The position numbers and the translations under genes are program-made. 64,000 nucleotides of DNA. Origin: Roseobacter sp. CCS2. GTDB taxonomy: Bacteria > Pseudomonadota > Alphaproteobacteria > Rhodobacterales > Rhodobacteraceae. The DNA is taken from the NCBI RefSeq assembly GCF_000169435.1, contig NZ_AAYB01000005.1:107665-171664 (forward strand), given 5' to 3'. A model generated the notes under the pieces. The model made no database searches and was not told the DNA's origin. It saw nothing but the letters and a program-made list of their open reading frames with translations. This document shows positions 26,706 to 35,949 of this stretch, piece after piece; within the stretch, counting starts at the first letter, position 1, and the number at the start of each line of letters is the position of its first letter.

Positions 26706-27483
26706 CCTTGCGTTGCTGATCGCGGCGGCGCGCCGGTCGGGTGACATTGCCAAGCAGTATTTTCAGCAAAACCCTGATGTAACTGATAAGCCGGACGGGG
26801 CAGGGCCAGTGACCGCAGGCGACCTTGCAGTCAATGCGATGCTTGAGGGGTTTCTGCAGGCGGCCCGTCCAGATTATGGCTGGTTGTCCGAAGAAACTGA
26901 AGACAATCCAGCCCGGTTGGATACAACCCATCAGTTTATCATTGACCCCATTGATGGCACGCGCGCCTTTATCGAGGGCAGCAAGGATTGGGCGCATTCA
27001 CTTGCGATTGCCCAGAACGGTGCCCCAGTCGCCGCTGCTGTTTATCTGCCCATGCGTGATCTGATGTTTGCAGCCGCCAAAGGGGCTGGGGCGACGCTGA
27101 ATGGCAAACCGATTGTTGCGACCACAGCACCGATGGACGGGGCCACCTTGTTGGGCACTAAACCGAATTTCGACGGCAAATTCTGGAAAGACGGGGTGCT
27201 ACCGCCAGTGAAACGCGCATTTCGGTCGTCGCTGGCGTACCGGCTTTGCCTTGTTGCACAGGGGCGGTTTGATGGCATGATCACCTTGCGCCCCAGTTGG
27301 GAATGGGACATTGCCGCTGGTGCCTTGATCGTGGAAGAAGCGAACGCCGCTATCACTGATCAAGATGGTGCAGCCCTGAACTTTAATAACAGGCATCCTC
27401 AGGTCCCCGGCGTGCTTGCCGCGGGATCGGGCTTGCATCGTGATCTGCTGGCCCGTCTTGAGCCACAGCAATTAAACCCCTAG
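26692..27483 (+). CDS. Inositol monophosphatase-family phosphatase, CysQ-like
   Basis: The 263-residue protein has the metal-site motif FIIDPIDGTRAFIEGS, an upstream Glu pair (LSEETED), and the C-terminal SWEWDIAAGALIVEEA motif. Relatives are 3'(2'),5'-bisphosphate nucleotidases (CysQ) or inositol monophosphatases; the choice cannot be settled from the motifs. The start is a TTG at 26692 overlapping the end of pmbA by 14 bases. Confidence 0.88.
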   Translation: MPETDLALLIAAARRSGDIAKQYFQQNPDVTDKPDGAGPVTAGDLAVNAMLEGFLQAARPDYGWLSEETEDNPARLDTTHQFIIDPIDGTRAFIEGSKDWAHSLAIAQNGAPVAAAVYLPMRDLMFAAAKGAGATLNGKPIVATTAPMDGATLLGTKPNFDGKFWKDGVLPPVKRAFRSSLAYRLCLVAQGRFDGMITLRPSWEWDIAAGALIVEEANAAITDQDGAALNFNNRHPQVPGVLAAGSGLHRDLLARLEPQQLNP

Positions 27484-27519
27484 ACTGCCCTCAACTCGTA
27501 TACATACAAAGGTATTCCC

Positions 27520-27765
27520 ATGACACAGCGTCTGCATCTCGTTTTCGGTGGTGAACTTATCGACCCCAGCAAGAACGCTTTCAAGGACATTGAAGCGATA
27601 GATATCGTTGGCATGTTTCCCGATTATGATACGGCCTATAATGCCTGGAAAAGTGCCGCCCATCGCACTGTTGATAACGCGCATATGCGCTATTTTATTG
27701 CCCATATTCACCGGTTGCGGGACGAAGAGACCGAGGCGTCGCCTACCGAAGAGCTTGATAACTGA
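27520..27765 (+). CDS. DUF4170 protein
   Basis: This 81-residue soluble protein (MTQRLHLVFGGEL..., with DIVGMFPDYDTAYNAWKSAA and MRYFIAHIHRL) matches the DUF4170 family conserved next to lipid-A genes in alphaproteobacteria. Function unknown. It lies 36 bp after the CysQ-like gene and 22 bp before the WaaA-like gene, so it belongs to the same operon. Confidence 0.88.
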   Translation: MTQRLHLVFGGELIDPSKNAFKDIEAIDIVGMFPDYDTAYNAWKSAAHRTVDNAHMRYFIAHIHRLRDEETEASPTEELDN

Positions 27766-27787
27766 CGTGGGGTATTAGGATCGCAAA

Positions 27788-28981
27788 ATGGCACGGTCCC
27801 TCGCAATTGCGGCTTATCTGGCAAGCCTTGGGTCGCCGGATCGACCCAATACTCAGGTAGAGCAACCGCCACGCCCCACAGGGACGATCATTTGGGCCAG
27901 GTGCAGCCATCCTGACCAATTGACGGCAGTAGAAACGCTTGATCGCAAGCTGTCAGAGGATGGCGACCCGGTTCATGTGATTGCAACGCTTCTTGACTGG
28001 AACCCGGTGTTTTCGGACAGATGCCTGCCGGAACCGCAGGGGCGCGCTGATATCCGCCGTTTCATCGCCCATTGGCAACCCGTGATGAGCGTTTGGGTCA
28101 GGAGCGACCTTGACCCCATTTTACTGGCCGAGATGCGCGGCGCGCAAATACCGACGATCTTTGTTGATGCATCTGCGGAAGGGCTTGATGATGTGGCGGG
28201 CACATGGGTGCCGGGTGCAATGCGGTCGCTTTTGTCCCAGTTTGAGGCTGTCTTTGCCATGGATCAAATCGCCGCTGATCGCCTTATTCAGGCCGGAACG
28301 CCGCCTGAAACCGTCTTGGTCACCGGTGCGATGGAAGATTGCGCGCCAACTTTGCCGTGCAATGAACTTGACCGCAGCGAAATCGCCACAGCCATTGGTA
28401 CCCGACCAGTATGGCTGGCCGCTGCGGCCTCTTTAGAGGAATGTAAGGAAGTCGCGCTTGCCCATCAGGTGGCCAGCAGGCGCGCGCACCGGTTGCTTTT
28501 GATTTTCGTCCCAAAGCATCAGGTGATGGCGTCGCATATTGCCGATGAGCTGCGCCAGAACGGTTTCAATGTGGCCCTGCGTTCGTCCGAACCAGCGCCG
28601 TCGGAAATTACGCAAGTCTATGTCGTCGATACCGAAGAAGAGCTTGGTCTGTGGTACCGCATTGCGCCGATTACTTATCTGGGTGGCACGCTGGATGGCG
28701 GCGGGTGCCGTGATCCGTTTGAAGCGGCTGCTTTGGGATCAGCCGTTCTTTATGGTCCGCAGGTCGCCCCTTATCAGCGGCACGCCGCGCGTCTGAATGC
28801 GGCCAGCGCGTCGCGTTTGATCCGGTCTGCGTCTGATCTTGGGCCAAATGTGGAAAGCTTGCTTGCGGCGGACAAAGCCGCGCAGCTGGCACATGCTGCG
28901 TGGGATGTAACGTCGCGCGGGGCAAGCGTGACCAATAGGATTGCAGCCTTTATCCAGCTGCGGCTGGAAGAGTTGGTGTAG
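27788..28981 (+). CDS. WaaA/KdtA-like glycosyltransferase with divergent N-terminal domain
   Basis: The 397-residue product aligns with Kdo transferase. The C-terminal half is well kept (LLLIFVPKHQVMASHIADELRQ, then VYVVDTEEELGLWYRIAPITYLGGTL and DPFEAAALGSAVLYGP). The N-terminal half is not: the usual membrane anchor is missing, the HSVSVGE-type segment that holds the catalytic Glu reads ARCSHPDQLTA, and the METELWPN segment reads VRSDLDP. It lies just upstream of lpxK, so a lipid-A or LPS-core role is likely, but it may be a second, altered transferase instead of the main Kdo transferase. Confidence 0.8.
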   Translation: MARSLAIAAYLASLGSPDRPNTQVEQPPRPTGTIIWARCSHPDQLTAVETLDRKLSEDGDPVHVIATLLDWNPVFSDRCLPEPQGRADIRRFIAHWQPVMSVWVRSDLDPILLAEMRGAQIPTIFVDASAEGLDDVAGTWVPGAMRSLLSQFEAVFAMDQIAADRLIQAGTPPETVLVTGAMEDCAPTLPCNELDRSEIATAIGTRPVWLAAAASLEECKEVALAHQVASRRAHRLLLIFVPKHQVMASHIADELRQNGFNVALRSSEPAPSEITQVYVVDTEEELGLWYRIAPITYLGGTLDGGGCRDPFEAAALGSAVLYGPQVAPYQRHAARLNAASASRLIRSASDLGPNVESLLAADKAAQLAHAAWDVTSRGASVTNRIAAFIQLRLEELV

Positions 28982-28984
28982 GTC

Positions 28985-29971
28985 ATGCGCGCCCCTTCGT
29001 TTTGGTTCACGCCACCGGATCAGCCAACATGGGTTGCACGCGCCTTGGGCCCGCTGGCGGCACTTTATGGCGCGGCGACAGCGCGGCGCGTCCGGCGGGC
29101 ACCTAAGGTTCATGCAGATGTCCCTGTGATTTGCGTCGGTAACATCAATGCGGGTGGAACAGGCAAGACGCCGACGACGATCGCATTGATTGAACGTTTG
29201 ATGGCGCGTGGCCGGACACCGCATGTTGTTTCGCGGGGCTATGGTGGCAATCTGGATGGTCCTGTGCGTGTTGATGAGCACGCGCATAAGGCCGACCAGA
29301 CCGGGGATGAACCGCTTTTGCTGGCTGCGTTTGCGCCAACATGGGTGGCCAAGGACCGCGCTTCTGGCGTGCAGGCTGCGCAGGCGGCAGGTGCTGATGT
29401 GATCTTGTTGGATGACGGGTTTCAGAACCCTGATGTGGCAAAGGATCTGTCGATTATCGTGGTGGACGCCATGCGCGGTTTTGGCAATGGCCGGGTGATC
29501 CCCGCGGGCCCTTTGCGTGAAACGGTTACGGCAGGCTTGCAGCGCGCCGATCTGGTGCTATCCATCGGCCCGCCAGATGCCCAAGACCGGTTCAGCAGCG
29601 ACTGGTTATTTGCGGTACCGCATCTTGTTGGTCACCTTGCCCCCTTGCCCACGGGTATGCCGTGGCGGGATTTAAAGCTGTTGGCCTTTGCTGGCATTGG
29701 GCACCCCGAAAAGTTCTTTGTCACCTTGCGCGATATGGGCGCGACCTTGGTCCGGGCAGAGGCGCTGGGCGATCATCAACCGCTGACGGATGCGTTGATG
29801 AAGCGGTTGGAAATTGAGGCAGAGGCGTGCAAAGCGCAGTTGGTCACAACCGAAAAGGACGCGGTGCGCCTGCCTGACAGTTTTCGCATGAAGGTGCTGA
29901 CCTTACCGGTCCGTCTGCAATTGGTCGATTGGGGGCCGGTTGACGCCGCGTTCGACAGGCTTGGCCTTTAG
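28985..29971 (+). CDS. lpxK: Tetraacyldisaccharide 4'-kinase
   Basis: The 328-residue product has the LpxK pattern: [21 protein letters not shown] (Walker A near residue 60), [16 protein letters not shown] and [15 protein letters not shown]. It adds the 4'-phosphate of lipid A at the inner membrane. Three bases separate it from the WaaA-like gene. Its stop overlaps the convergent CoA-transferase stop by 4 bases. Confidence 0.96.
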   Translation: MRAPSFWFTPPDQPTWVARALGPLAALYGAATARRVRRAPKVHADVPVICVGNINAGGTGKTPTTIALIERLMARGRTPHVVSRGYGGNLDGPVRVDEHAHKADQTGDEPLLLAAFAPTWVAKDRASGVQAAQAAGADVILLDDGFQNPDVAKDLSIIVVDAMRGFGNGRVIPAGPLRETVTAGLQRADLVLSIGPPDAQDRFSSDWLFAVPHLVGHLAPLPTGMPWRDLKLLAFAGIGHPEKFFVTLRDMGATLVRAEALGDHQPLTDALMKRLEIEAEACKAQLVTTEKDAVRLPDSFRMKVLTLPVRLQLVDWGPVDAAFDRLGL

Positions 29972-31089
29972 TCCAGCAAATCCTGATCGGCGCCCAGTTT
30001 GGGTGACGCGGTTTTTGGGCTGACATCAGCATCGGAGAACGTGATTGGCAGGCGGACCGATGGAATGCCGTCCAGATCAACCCGCATACCGCGATGAATG
30101 ATTTGCGGGTCGGCAAAGGTTTCGTCCAGATTATTGATCGGTCCGGCAGGTACGCCGTGTTCTTCGCAGGCGGCAAGCAGATCGGCCTTGGTCCAGCGCT
30201 GTGTCTTTGCGGTTAATGACAGTGTCAGCGCGTCACGGTTTTTCAACCTTGCGGCATTGGTCGCATAGTCAGGATGCCTGGCCAGATCAGGCAAGTCCAA
30301 AAGCGTGCAAAACTGCTGGTACTGCCCATCATTGCCACTGGCCACGATGATATGTCCGTCCGCACAATCAAAGACCTGATAAGGCACAATGTTCGGGTGT
30401 GCATTGCCCAGCCGTTGCGGCGCGTTGCCAGTGGCAAGATAGTTCATCGCCTGATTGGTCATCACGGCCGTTGCGACATCCATCAACGCCATATCAATGT
30501 GCTGGCCTTTACCAGTTGTGTGCCGCTGGTTCACAGCCGCTAAGATGCCGGTACAAGCGTAGATGCCGGTGAAGATATCCGTGACAGCAACACCAACCTT
30601 TTGCGGCTGCCCATCGGGTGGCCCGGTGACGGATATCAGCCCAGACATACCTTGAATGATATAGTCATAGCCTGCGCGCTTGGCGTAAGGGCCATCTTGC
30701 CCGAACCCGGTGATCGAGCAATAGATAAGACGGGGGTTCAATGCCGATAAGCTGGTATAGTCGAGCCCGTATTTGGCCAAGCCGCCAACCTTGAAGTTTT
30801 CGATCAGGATATCAGCATCGGCAATCAGTTTGCGCACCTGCGCTTGGCCTTCTGGCGTGCGCAGGTCGATGACGACAGACTTTTTCCCACGATTGCAGCA
30901 GTGGAAATAGGCAGCACTTTTTTCGCCATCATGATCGACAAAAGGCGGGCCCCACTGGCGGGTGTCATCGCCTTCGGCGCTTTCGATCTTGATCACTTCG
31001 GCACCAAGATCAGCAAGGGTTTGACCGGCAAGCGGGCCCGCAAGGACCCGCGCCAGTTCAATTACTTTCAGGCCTGCAAGAGGCTGCAT
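29968..31089 (-). CDS. CaiB/BaiF-family CoA transferase (type III)
   Basis: The 373-residue protein has the family start [31 protein letters not shown] (shown here in part), and the catalytic-Asp region [14 protein letters not shown]. Type III CoA transferases move CoA between carboxylic acids; the substrates are not predictable. It lies alone between lpxK and a DsbA-like gene. Confidence 0.92.
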   Translation of the reverse strand: MQPLAGLKVIELARVLAGPLAGQTLADLGAEVIKIESAEGDDTRQWGPPFVDHDGEKSAAYFHCCNRGKKSVVIDLRTPEGQAQVRKLIADADILIENFKVGGLAKYGLDYTSLSALNPRLIYCSITGFGQDGPYAKRAGYDYIIQGMSGLISVTGPPDGQPQKVGVAVTDIFTGIYACTGILAAVNQRHTTGKGQHIDMALMDVATAVMTNQAMNYLATGNAPQRLGNAHPNIVPYQVFDCADGHIIVASGNDGQYQQFCTLLDLPDLARHPDYATNAARLKNRDALTLSLTAKTQRWTKADLLAACEEHGVPAGPINNLDETFADPQIIHRGMRVDLDGIPSVRLPITFSDADVSPKTASPKLGADQDLLD

Positions 31090-31121
31090 CGCGGTTCTTT
31101 CAGTTCATGCACAGGCCAGAT

Positions 31122-31787
31122 TTAGCCCAGCTTCCCATCCAGAATACCAGCGAATTCATCATACGCCATGTTCGAATACTGCTGCCCATCAATCATGAAT
31201 GTCGGTGTTGAACGCACCTCGTCACGTTCGGCATTTTCCTGATACCACGTGAACAGCGCCTCGGCTTTTGCGCCATCGCTTAGACAGGCATCAAGCGTTG
31301 CATCATCCAAACCGGCTGTCTTTGCCAAGGTACGCAGTTCTTCGATGATTGTCGCAGGGTCGCCAGAACCTGCCCATTCGCGCTGTTCTGCGTAAAGCAG
31401 TTCAGAGAAGGCAAAGAAGAAGTCAGCGTCATTGCTGCAACGCGCAATCATCGATGCCCACAGACCGGGACGATCAAAGTAAACCTCGCGGTATATGAAT
31501 TTGATCCGGCCGGTGTCGATGTAGTTTTCTTTTAGCGCCTTGAACTGATTGGCGTGGAACGTCGCACAATGCGGGCAGGTGAAGGATGCGTATTCGATCA
31601 CTTCGACAGGCGCATTTGGATCACCAAGGATCATTTCAACGACTTCGGGTGCTTCGCCATCCGCGGTTTGCGCCATTGCGGCACCGGGCAGAAGCCCTGT
31701 TTGCGGATCAGGTCGTGTCAGTGTCCAACCGGCACCAAGGGCCACCAAAGCGCCGCCACCAGCGGCCAAAAGAGTTCTGCGTTTCAT
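31122..31787 (-). CDS. DsbA-family thiol:disulfide interchange protein
   Basis: The 221-residue product has a signal peptide with a twin-Arg start (MKRRTLLAAGGGALVALGAG), a thioredoxin-like fold with active site CPHC in YASFTCPHCATFHANQF, and the cis-Pro loop RSTPTFMIDGQ. It works in the periplasm as a dithiol oxidase or disulfide-handling protein. It is 2 bases downstream of the DciA-like gene, so they form an operon. Confidence 0.93.
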   Translation of the reverse strand: MKRRTLLAAGGGALVALGAGWTLTRPDPQTGLLPGAAMAQTADGEAPEVVEMILGDPNAPVEVIEYASFTCPHCATFHANQFKALKENYIDTGRIKFIYREVYFDRPGLWASMIARCSNDADFFFAFSELLYAEQREWAGSGDPATIIEELRTLAKTAGLDDATLDACLSDGAKAEALFTWYQENAERDEVRSTPTFMIDGQQYSNMAYDEFAGILDGKLG

Positions 31788-31789
31788 AT

Positions 31790-32308
31790 CTACCTCTGAT
31801 TAGAGTTTTGTTTTGTTAAGACGTTTGCGCCCAGCGCTGTCAGTGCCGCGCGCAGTTTTTCGTTTTCCACCGCTTTAGATAGGTCTTTGGCGGCTGATTG
31901 CATCTTGGCGTCCGGCACTTTCTTCACCTTGGGCGCTGGGCTGAACGCCACGCGCCCTTCGGCAAAGCCGGTTGGCGCTGTCTGCGTCACGCGTACCCGC
32001 GATATGGCACGGTAGCCATAGCAGGCATTCACCTTTTCGCGAATTTGTTCTTTTTGCATCTCTAACATTGGCGCTTGGGCGCCTGTTGTCAGCAATGTCA
32101 GCGTCGCACCCATGCCGCCTTTGCCATAGCTGACGTTTACCGGGGTTGCGATTTTAGATGTGGTTTCGCCCACCACCTCGGCCCAATGCGTCAGCAAACG
32201 CGTCACCGCAAACCCGCGATCTTCGCTGGCTTTGCGGATATCGCTTTGCATCAACGTCGCCGCACGGGAAAAACCGCGCGTAGTGCTGGTGTGCTGTGGC
32301 CGTTTCAT
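31790..32308 (-). CDS. DciA-like (DUF721) protein
   Basis: The 172-residue product has the DUF721 core (LTHWAEVVGETTSKIATPVNVSYG and a LTLLTTGAQAPMLEMQKEQI stretch) with a disordered C-terminal tail. DciA loads the replicative helicase in bacteria that lack DnaC; this is inferred for the present protein from family membership. It diverges from mutY across 68 bp. Confidence 0.85.
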   Translation of the reverse strand: MKRPQHTSTTRGFSRAATLMQSDIRKASEDRGFAVTRLLTHWAEVVGETTSKIATPVNVSYGKGGMGATLTLLTTGAQAPMLEMQKEQIREKVNACYGYRAISRVRVTQTAPTGFAEGRVAFSPAPKVKKVPDAKMQSAAKDLSKAVENEKLRAALTALGANVLTKQNSNQR

Positions 32309-32376
32309 ATCTAAGCCCTACTCTAAGATGATAAATACGCCAAGTCTGTGGCGCAGGATGATACGGATAATAAACA

Positions 32377-33429
32377 TTGCGTGACCTTAGTTCAGAGCTT
32401 TTGGCATGGTACGATGTGCACGCGCGTGAAATGCCGTGGCGTGTGTCACCGGCAGACCGCAAGGCTGGGGTTATGCCTGACCCTTACGCCGTCTGGATGT
32501 CCGAGATTATGTTGCAGCAGACAACTGTCGCTGCAGTGCGTGACTATCATCGCAAGTTTATGGGAATTTGGCCGACAGTGCGCGATCTGGCGGCGGCTGA
32601 GGATGCTGATGTTATGGCCGCTTGGGCAGGTCTTGGATACTATGCCAGGGCGCGCAATCTGTTGAAATGCGCGCGTGCGGTTGTTGCTGAATATGATGGC
32701 GTTTTCCCTGAAAAATACGACGAATTGCTGAAATTACCCGGCGTTGGCCCTTATACGGCAGCAGCAGTTGCAGCGATTGCCTTTGATCAGTCCGAGACGG
32801 TTGTTGACGGCAATGTCGAACGGGTGATGGCGCGGCTTTATGATATTCACGCCCCCTTGCCGGGATCGAAGGGCGCATTGACGGCCAAGGCGCGCGAACT
32901 GACGCCCCAAAGCCGCCCCGGCGACTATGCCCAAGCGGTCATGGATCTTGGTGCCACCATTTGCACGCCGCGCAGCCCTACTTGCGGGATTTGCCCTTGG
33001 CGTGATCATTGCGCGGCGCGGGTCGCGGGGACCGCGGCGGAGCTTCCTAAAAAGACCCCGAAGAAGAAAACGCCAACGCGGTTTGGGATCGTTTATGTGG
33101 CGCACAGGTCGGACGGCGCTTGGCTGTTGGAAACGCGCCCTGAAAAGGGATTACTTGGCGGTATGTTGGGATGGCCAGGGTCCGATTGGGGGGATCAGCC
33201 GGAAGAAAACCCACCGTTTGAGGCCGACTGGCAACCACTTTCGCAAGAGGCACGCCATACGTTTACCCACTTTCATTTGCGACTGACGATCATGATCGTT
33301 CAAGCTGATTTGGACACGCAGCCGTTGCGCGGACAGTTCCTGACGCCAGACGCATTTAGCCCGGCGGCACTGCCAACGGCGATGCGCAAAGTGTTTGATC
33401 TGGCCCATATGACGTTACGCCACAATTGA
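32377..33429 (+). CDS. mutY: A/G-specific adenine glycosylase
   Basis: The 350-residue enzyme has the helix-hairpin-helix LPGVGPYTAAAVAAIAF and the catalytic Asp region VVDGNVERVMARL. The 4Fe-4S ligands are in CTPRSPTCGICPWRDHC, and a C-terminal Nudix-like domain recognises 8-oxo-G. It removes A opposite 8-oxo-G. The start is a TTG. An inverted repeat and the AlkB-like gene follow. Confidence 0.96.
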   Translation: MRDLSSELLAWYDVHAREMPWRVSPADRKAGVMPDPYAVWMSEIMLQQTTVAAVRDYHRKFMGIWPTVRDLAAAEDADVMAAWAGLGYYARARNLLKCARAVVAEYDGVFPEKYDELLKLPGVGPYTAAAVAAIAFDQSETVVDGNVERVMARLYDIHAPLPGSKGALTAKARELTPQSRPGDYAQAVMDLGATICTPRSPTCGICPWRDHCAARVAGTAAELPKKTPKKKTPTRFGIVYVAHRSDGAWLLETRPEKGLLGGMLGWPGSDWGDQPEENPPFEADWQPLSQEARHTFTHFHLRLTIMIVQADLDTQPLRGQFLTPDAFSPAALPTAMRKVFDLAHMTLRHN

Positions 33430-33436
33430 GAAAAAG

Positions 33437-33453
33437 GTTTACTGGTTGTAAAC
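33437..33453. promoter_or_regulatory. Inverted repeat between mutY and the AlkB-like gene
   Basis: GTTTAC-tggtt-GTAAAC is a perfect six-base palindrome with a five-base spacer. Its place about 30 bases before the AlkB-like start suits a transcription-factor operator. The factor is unknown. Confidence 0.4.
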
Positions 33454-33481
33454 TGCATAAGTCTAAAGTTGTGAGGGCCAG

Positions 33482-34624
33482 ATGACGTCAATGCCTCAAA
33501 CACCAAAGATCGCAAAGGTCACGACCGCGCTGCCATTCTGGTTGTCGCTAGGGCTGGTGCCTATTGCAATCTTTGCTGCGATGTATGGGGGTTGGGCGAT
33601 TGCGCTGTTGCCGGCCTCAACCTGGTATTTGTTTACGGGGCTGGATTACGTTGTTGGCAAGAACAACGAAAACCCCGATCTGGAAACGCCTGATGATCAG
33701 CTTGTGTGGTATCGGTTGATCACCCTGCTGTGGCCTGCGGTGCAGTTGGTCACGATTTTCGGTATCATGATATATGTGGTTGGGTCTGGCCACCTTACCG
33801 CGATTGAGCAGTGGTTTCTGTTCGCCGCTTTGGGCATTCTGTCAGGGACCATCGGGATCACCTATGCGCATGAGTTGATGCATCAAAAGCCCAAGCTGGA
33901 ACGCTGGATGGCGGATATTTTGCTCGCCTCGGTCCTTTATTCGCACTTCCGATCTGAACATCTGTTGGTCCATCACCGCTATATCGGCACCCCGCGCGAT
34001 CCTGTCACGGCGCGCTATGGCGAAAGTTTTTATCGGTTTTTCCCCCGTGTGCTGTACCAATCACTTGTGTCATCCTTCAAAGCTGAAAAAGGGATGTTGG
34101 CGCGCAAATCTTTGCCTTGGTTTCACCGCTCGAACCCGTTTTGGTTCTATCTGGTACTGCAAGCTGGGTTTGTCCTGATCGCGGCTGCAATTGGCGGTTG
34201 GTGGGGTGTGTTTCTATTTGCCACCCAAGCGTTTTGGGCAATTTTCCAGTTAGAGTTGGTGGATTACGTTGAACACTATGGCCTAACCCGCAAACACCTT
34301 GGCGATGGCAAATATGAACATGTGCTGCCGCGCCATTCCTGGAACGCCACACAACAGGCGTCGAACTGGCTGTTGATCAATTTGCAGCGGCATTCTGATC
34401 ACCATTACAAACCCAATCGGCGGTTTCCGTTGTTACAAACCTACGATGATGATGAGGCCCCGCAACTGCCCTATGGTTATCCGCTGATGACAATGATCGC
34501 GCTGGTGCCGCTGGCGTGGCGTAAAATCATGAACCCACGCGTCAAGGAATGGCGGCAGCGGTATTATCCCGAGATCAAGAACTGGACGCCGTATAAACGT
34601 GCGACAAATCCGATGCCGCGGTAG
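33482..34624 (+). CDS. AlkB-like alkane/fatty-acid monooxygenase (integral membrane, non-heme diiron)
   Basis: The 380-residue product has several membrane spans and the histidine boxes of AlkB-type hydroxylases: HELMH, EHLLVHHRY and LQRHSDHH, plus the DYVEHYGL motif before the last box. It inserts oxygen into a terminal CH of medium or long-chain alkanes or similar lipids using rubredoxin or ferredoxin electrons. No rubredoxin gene is adjacent. The ATG at 33482 has a GAGGG site. Its substrate could also be an endogenous lipid, since it sits near lipid-modifying genes under probable sigma-E control (inference). Confidence 0.92.
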   Translation: MTSMPQTPKIAKVTTALPFWLSLGLVPIAIFAAMYGGWAIALLPASTWYLFTGLDYVVGKNNENPDLETPDDQLVWYRLITLLWPAVQLVTIFGIMIYVVGSGHLTAIEQWFLFAALGILSGTIGITYAHELMHQKPKLERWMADILLASVLYSHFRSEHLLVHHRYIGTPRDPVTARYGESFYRFFPRVLYQSLVSSFKAEKGMLARKSLPWFHRSNPFWFYLVLQAGFVLIAAAIGGWWGVFLFATQAFWAIFQLELVDYVEHYGLTRKHLGDGKYEHVLPRHSWNATQQASNWLLINLQRHSDHHYKPNRRFPLLQTYDDDEAPQLPYGYPLMTMIALVPLAWRKIMNPRVKEWRQRYYPEIKNWTPYKRATNPMPR

Positions 34625-34633
34625 TGATATACG

Positions 34634-35371
34634 TTACTTGGCGCCAAACAGGCGGTAATACATCCAATCCGGCATAAACTGCGACAGGCGGAAGACCCAG
34701 GAAAAGAGCATTGGGAAGCTCTTTTTGAAATCGTCCGTGTTCATATGCTCGAACACTTCTTTGGCCGCATCTTCGGGTGACATGATAAACGGCATGTTGA
34801 AGTCGTTCTTTTCTGTCAGGCGCGTCTTGATAAAGCCGGGATTGATCAGTTGAACTTCAATCGGTGACGTCCGTAAATCTGCATGCATCGATTCAGCCAA
34901 AGACATCATGCCTGCCTTGGACGAACTGTATCCGATTGCACCGGGCAAACCGCGAAAGCCGGACAGTGAACCGACAAGGACAATATGCCCCGCGTTCTTG
35001 GCAACCATATCCTTGATAACCGCGCCGACGACGCGTGATGCGCCAAGGAAATTCACCTCGCCCATCATGTCGGCTTTTTCGTTATCCCATTCTTGTGCTT
35101 TCATGGGCCAATAGACGCCAGCAAGATACACGACACCGTCGATGTCGCCCGCCTCTTTCGCCGCTGCCTCGACCGCTGCACGGTCAGCCACGTCAACCGT
35201 GATGTAAGACGCTTTGCCGGGCAGCTCTGCGACCAGTTCTTTCAGTCGGTCCTCGGATCTGGCAGAAACAATCACCTCGGCCCCTGCGCGGCTGAGCGTA
35301 AACGCCACTTCGCGTCCCAACCCCTCGCTTGCGCCAACAAGCCAGTAACGTTTTCCTTGCCAGTTTTTCAC
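34634..35371 (-). CDS. Short-chain dehydrogenase (sigma-E operon member)
   Basis: The 245-residue SDR has the cofactor motif GASEGLGREVAFTL, the active Ser in VLVGSLSGFRGLPG and Tyr/Lys in IGYSSSKAGM, with a C-terminal extension FSWVFRLSQFMPDWMYYRLF that may sit at the membrane. It is the last gene of the five-gene operon starting at 39226. The same gene order is known next to rpoE-chrR in R. sphaeroides (RSP1087-1091). Confidence 0.9.
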   Translation of the reverse strand: MKNWQGKRYWLVGASEGLGREVAFTLSRAGAEVIVSARSEDRLKELVAELPGKASYITVDVADRAAVEAAAKEAGDIDGVVYLAGVYWPMKAQEWDNEKADMMGEVNFLGASRVVGAVIKDMVAKNAGHIVLVGSLSGFRGLPGAIGYSSSKAGMMSLAESMHADLRTSPIEVQLINPGFIKTRLTEKNDFNMPFIMSPEDAAKEVFEHMNTDDFKKSFPMLFSWVFRLSQFMPDWMYYRLFGAK

Positions 35372-35373
35372 GT

Positions 35374-35946
35374 CTATTCTCCTGCGTAGGCCTTGTCTTT
35401 GGGGCGCATGGTTGCGACCAGTTCGGCCACTTTGATCCCGAATTTGCGGAACTGGCTACGGTTCATGATGTTGCCGTTGGACATGAGATACATCCAGTCG
35501 GTGACATCCAGCGCATGTCCGCCTGCTTCTTCGGTTAGTCTGATACGATAGTTCAATAGCACGGCTGACCCGTTTTGCTGGCCGGTTCCCGCGCCGACGA
35601 CATCGGGGGCTTCGGCCTTGATGCGGCCGTCATTACCAAGTGTCAGGGTCCATTCCCGGTCCTGCACCTGCCCGCTGTTGTAGTAGAACTTTTCTTTCAT
35701 CGTTCCGACATTGCCATTCCAGCTTGCTTCAAAGTCAGCAACGAACCGGGACGATACTTTGCCCGTTGGTCCGTAAATCACACCTTCACAAACGATTGGG
35801 CCGTTAAAACGTTCCCGAATATCGAAGATAGGACCATCCGCATAATCATCGGACTTTTGCGCCCAAAATGACAAATAGCGGGTCTTCATAAACGTCGCCA
35901 CACCCATCAGGGCCGCGCCGATCAAGATATAGGTGACAAACGACAT
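35374..35946 (-). CDS. DUF3833 membrane-anchored protein
   Basis: The 190-residue product has one N-terminal membrane helix and then a lipocalin-like body (GPIVCEGVIYGPTGKVSSRFVAD; MYLMSNGNIMNRSQFRKFG). It matches DUF3833, which is often next to sigma-E and cyclopropane-lipid genes. Function unknown; a lipid-binding envelope role is plausible. It is 2 bases before the SDR gene. Confidence 0.88.
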   Translation of the reverse strand: MSFVTYILIGAALMGVATFMKTRYLSFWAQKSDDYADGPIFDIRERFNGPIVCEGVIYGPTGKVSSRFVADFEASWNGNVGTMKEKFYYNSGQVQDREWTLTLGNDGRIKAEAPDVVGAGTGQQNGSAVLLNYRIRLTEEAGGHALDVTDWMYLMSNGNIMNRSQFRKFGIKVAELVATMRPKDKAYAGE

Positions 35947-35949
35947 CGT

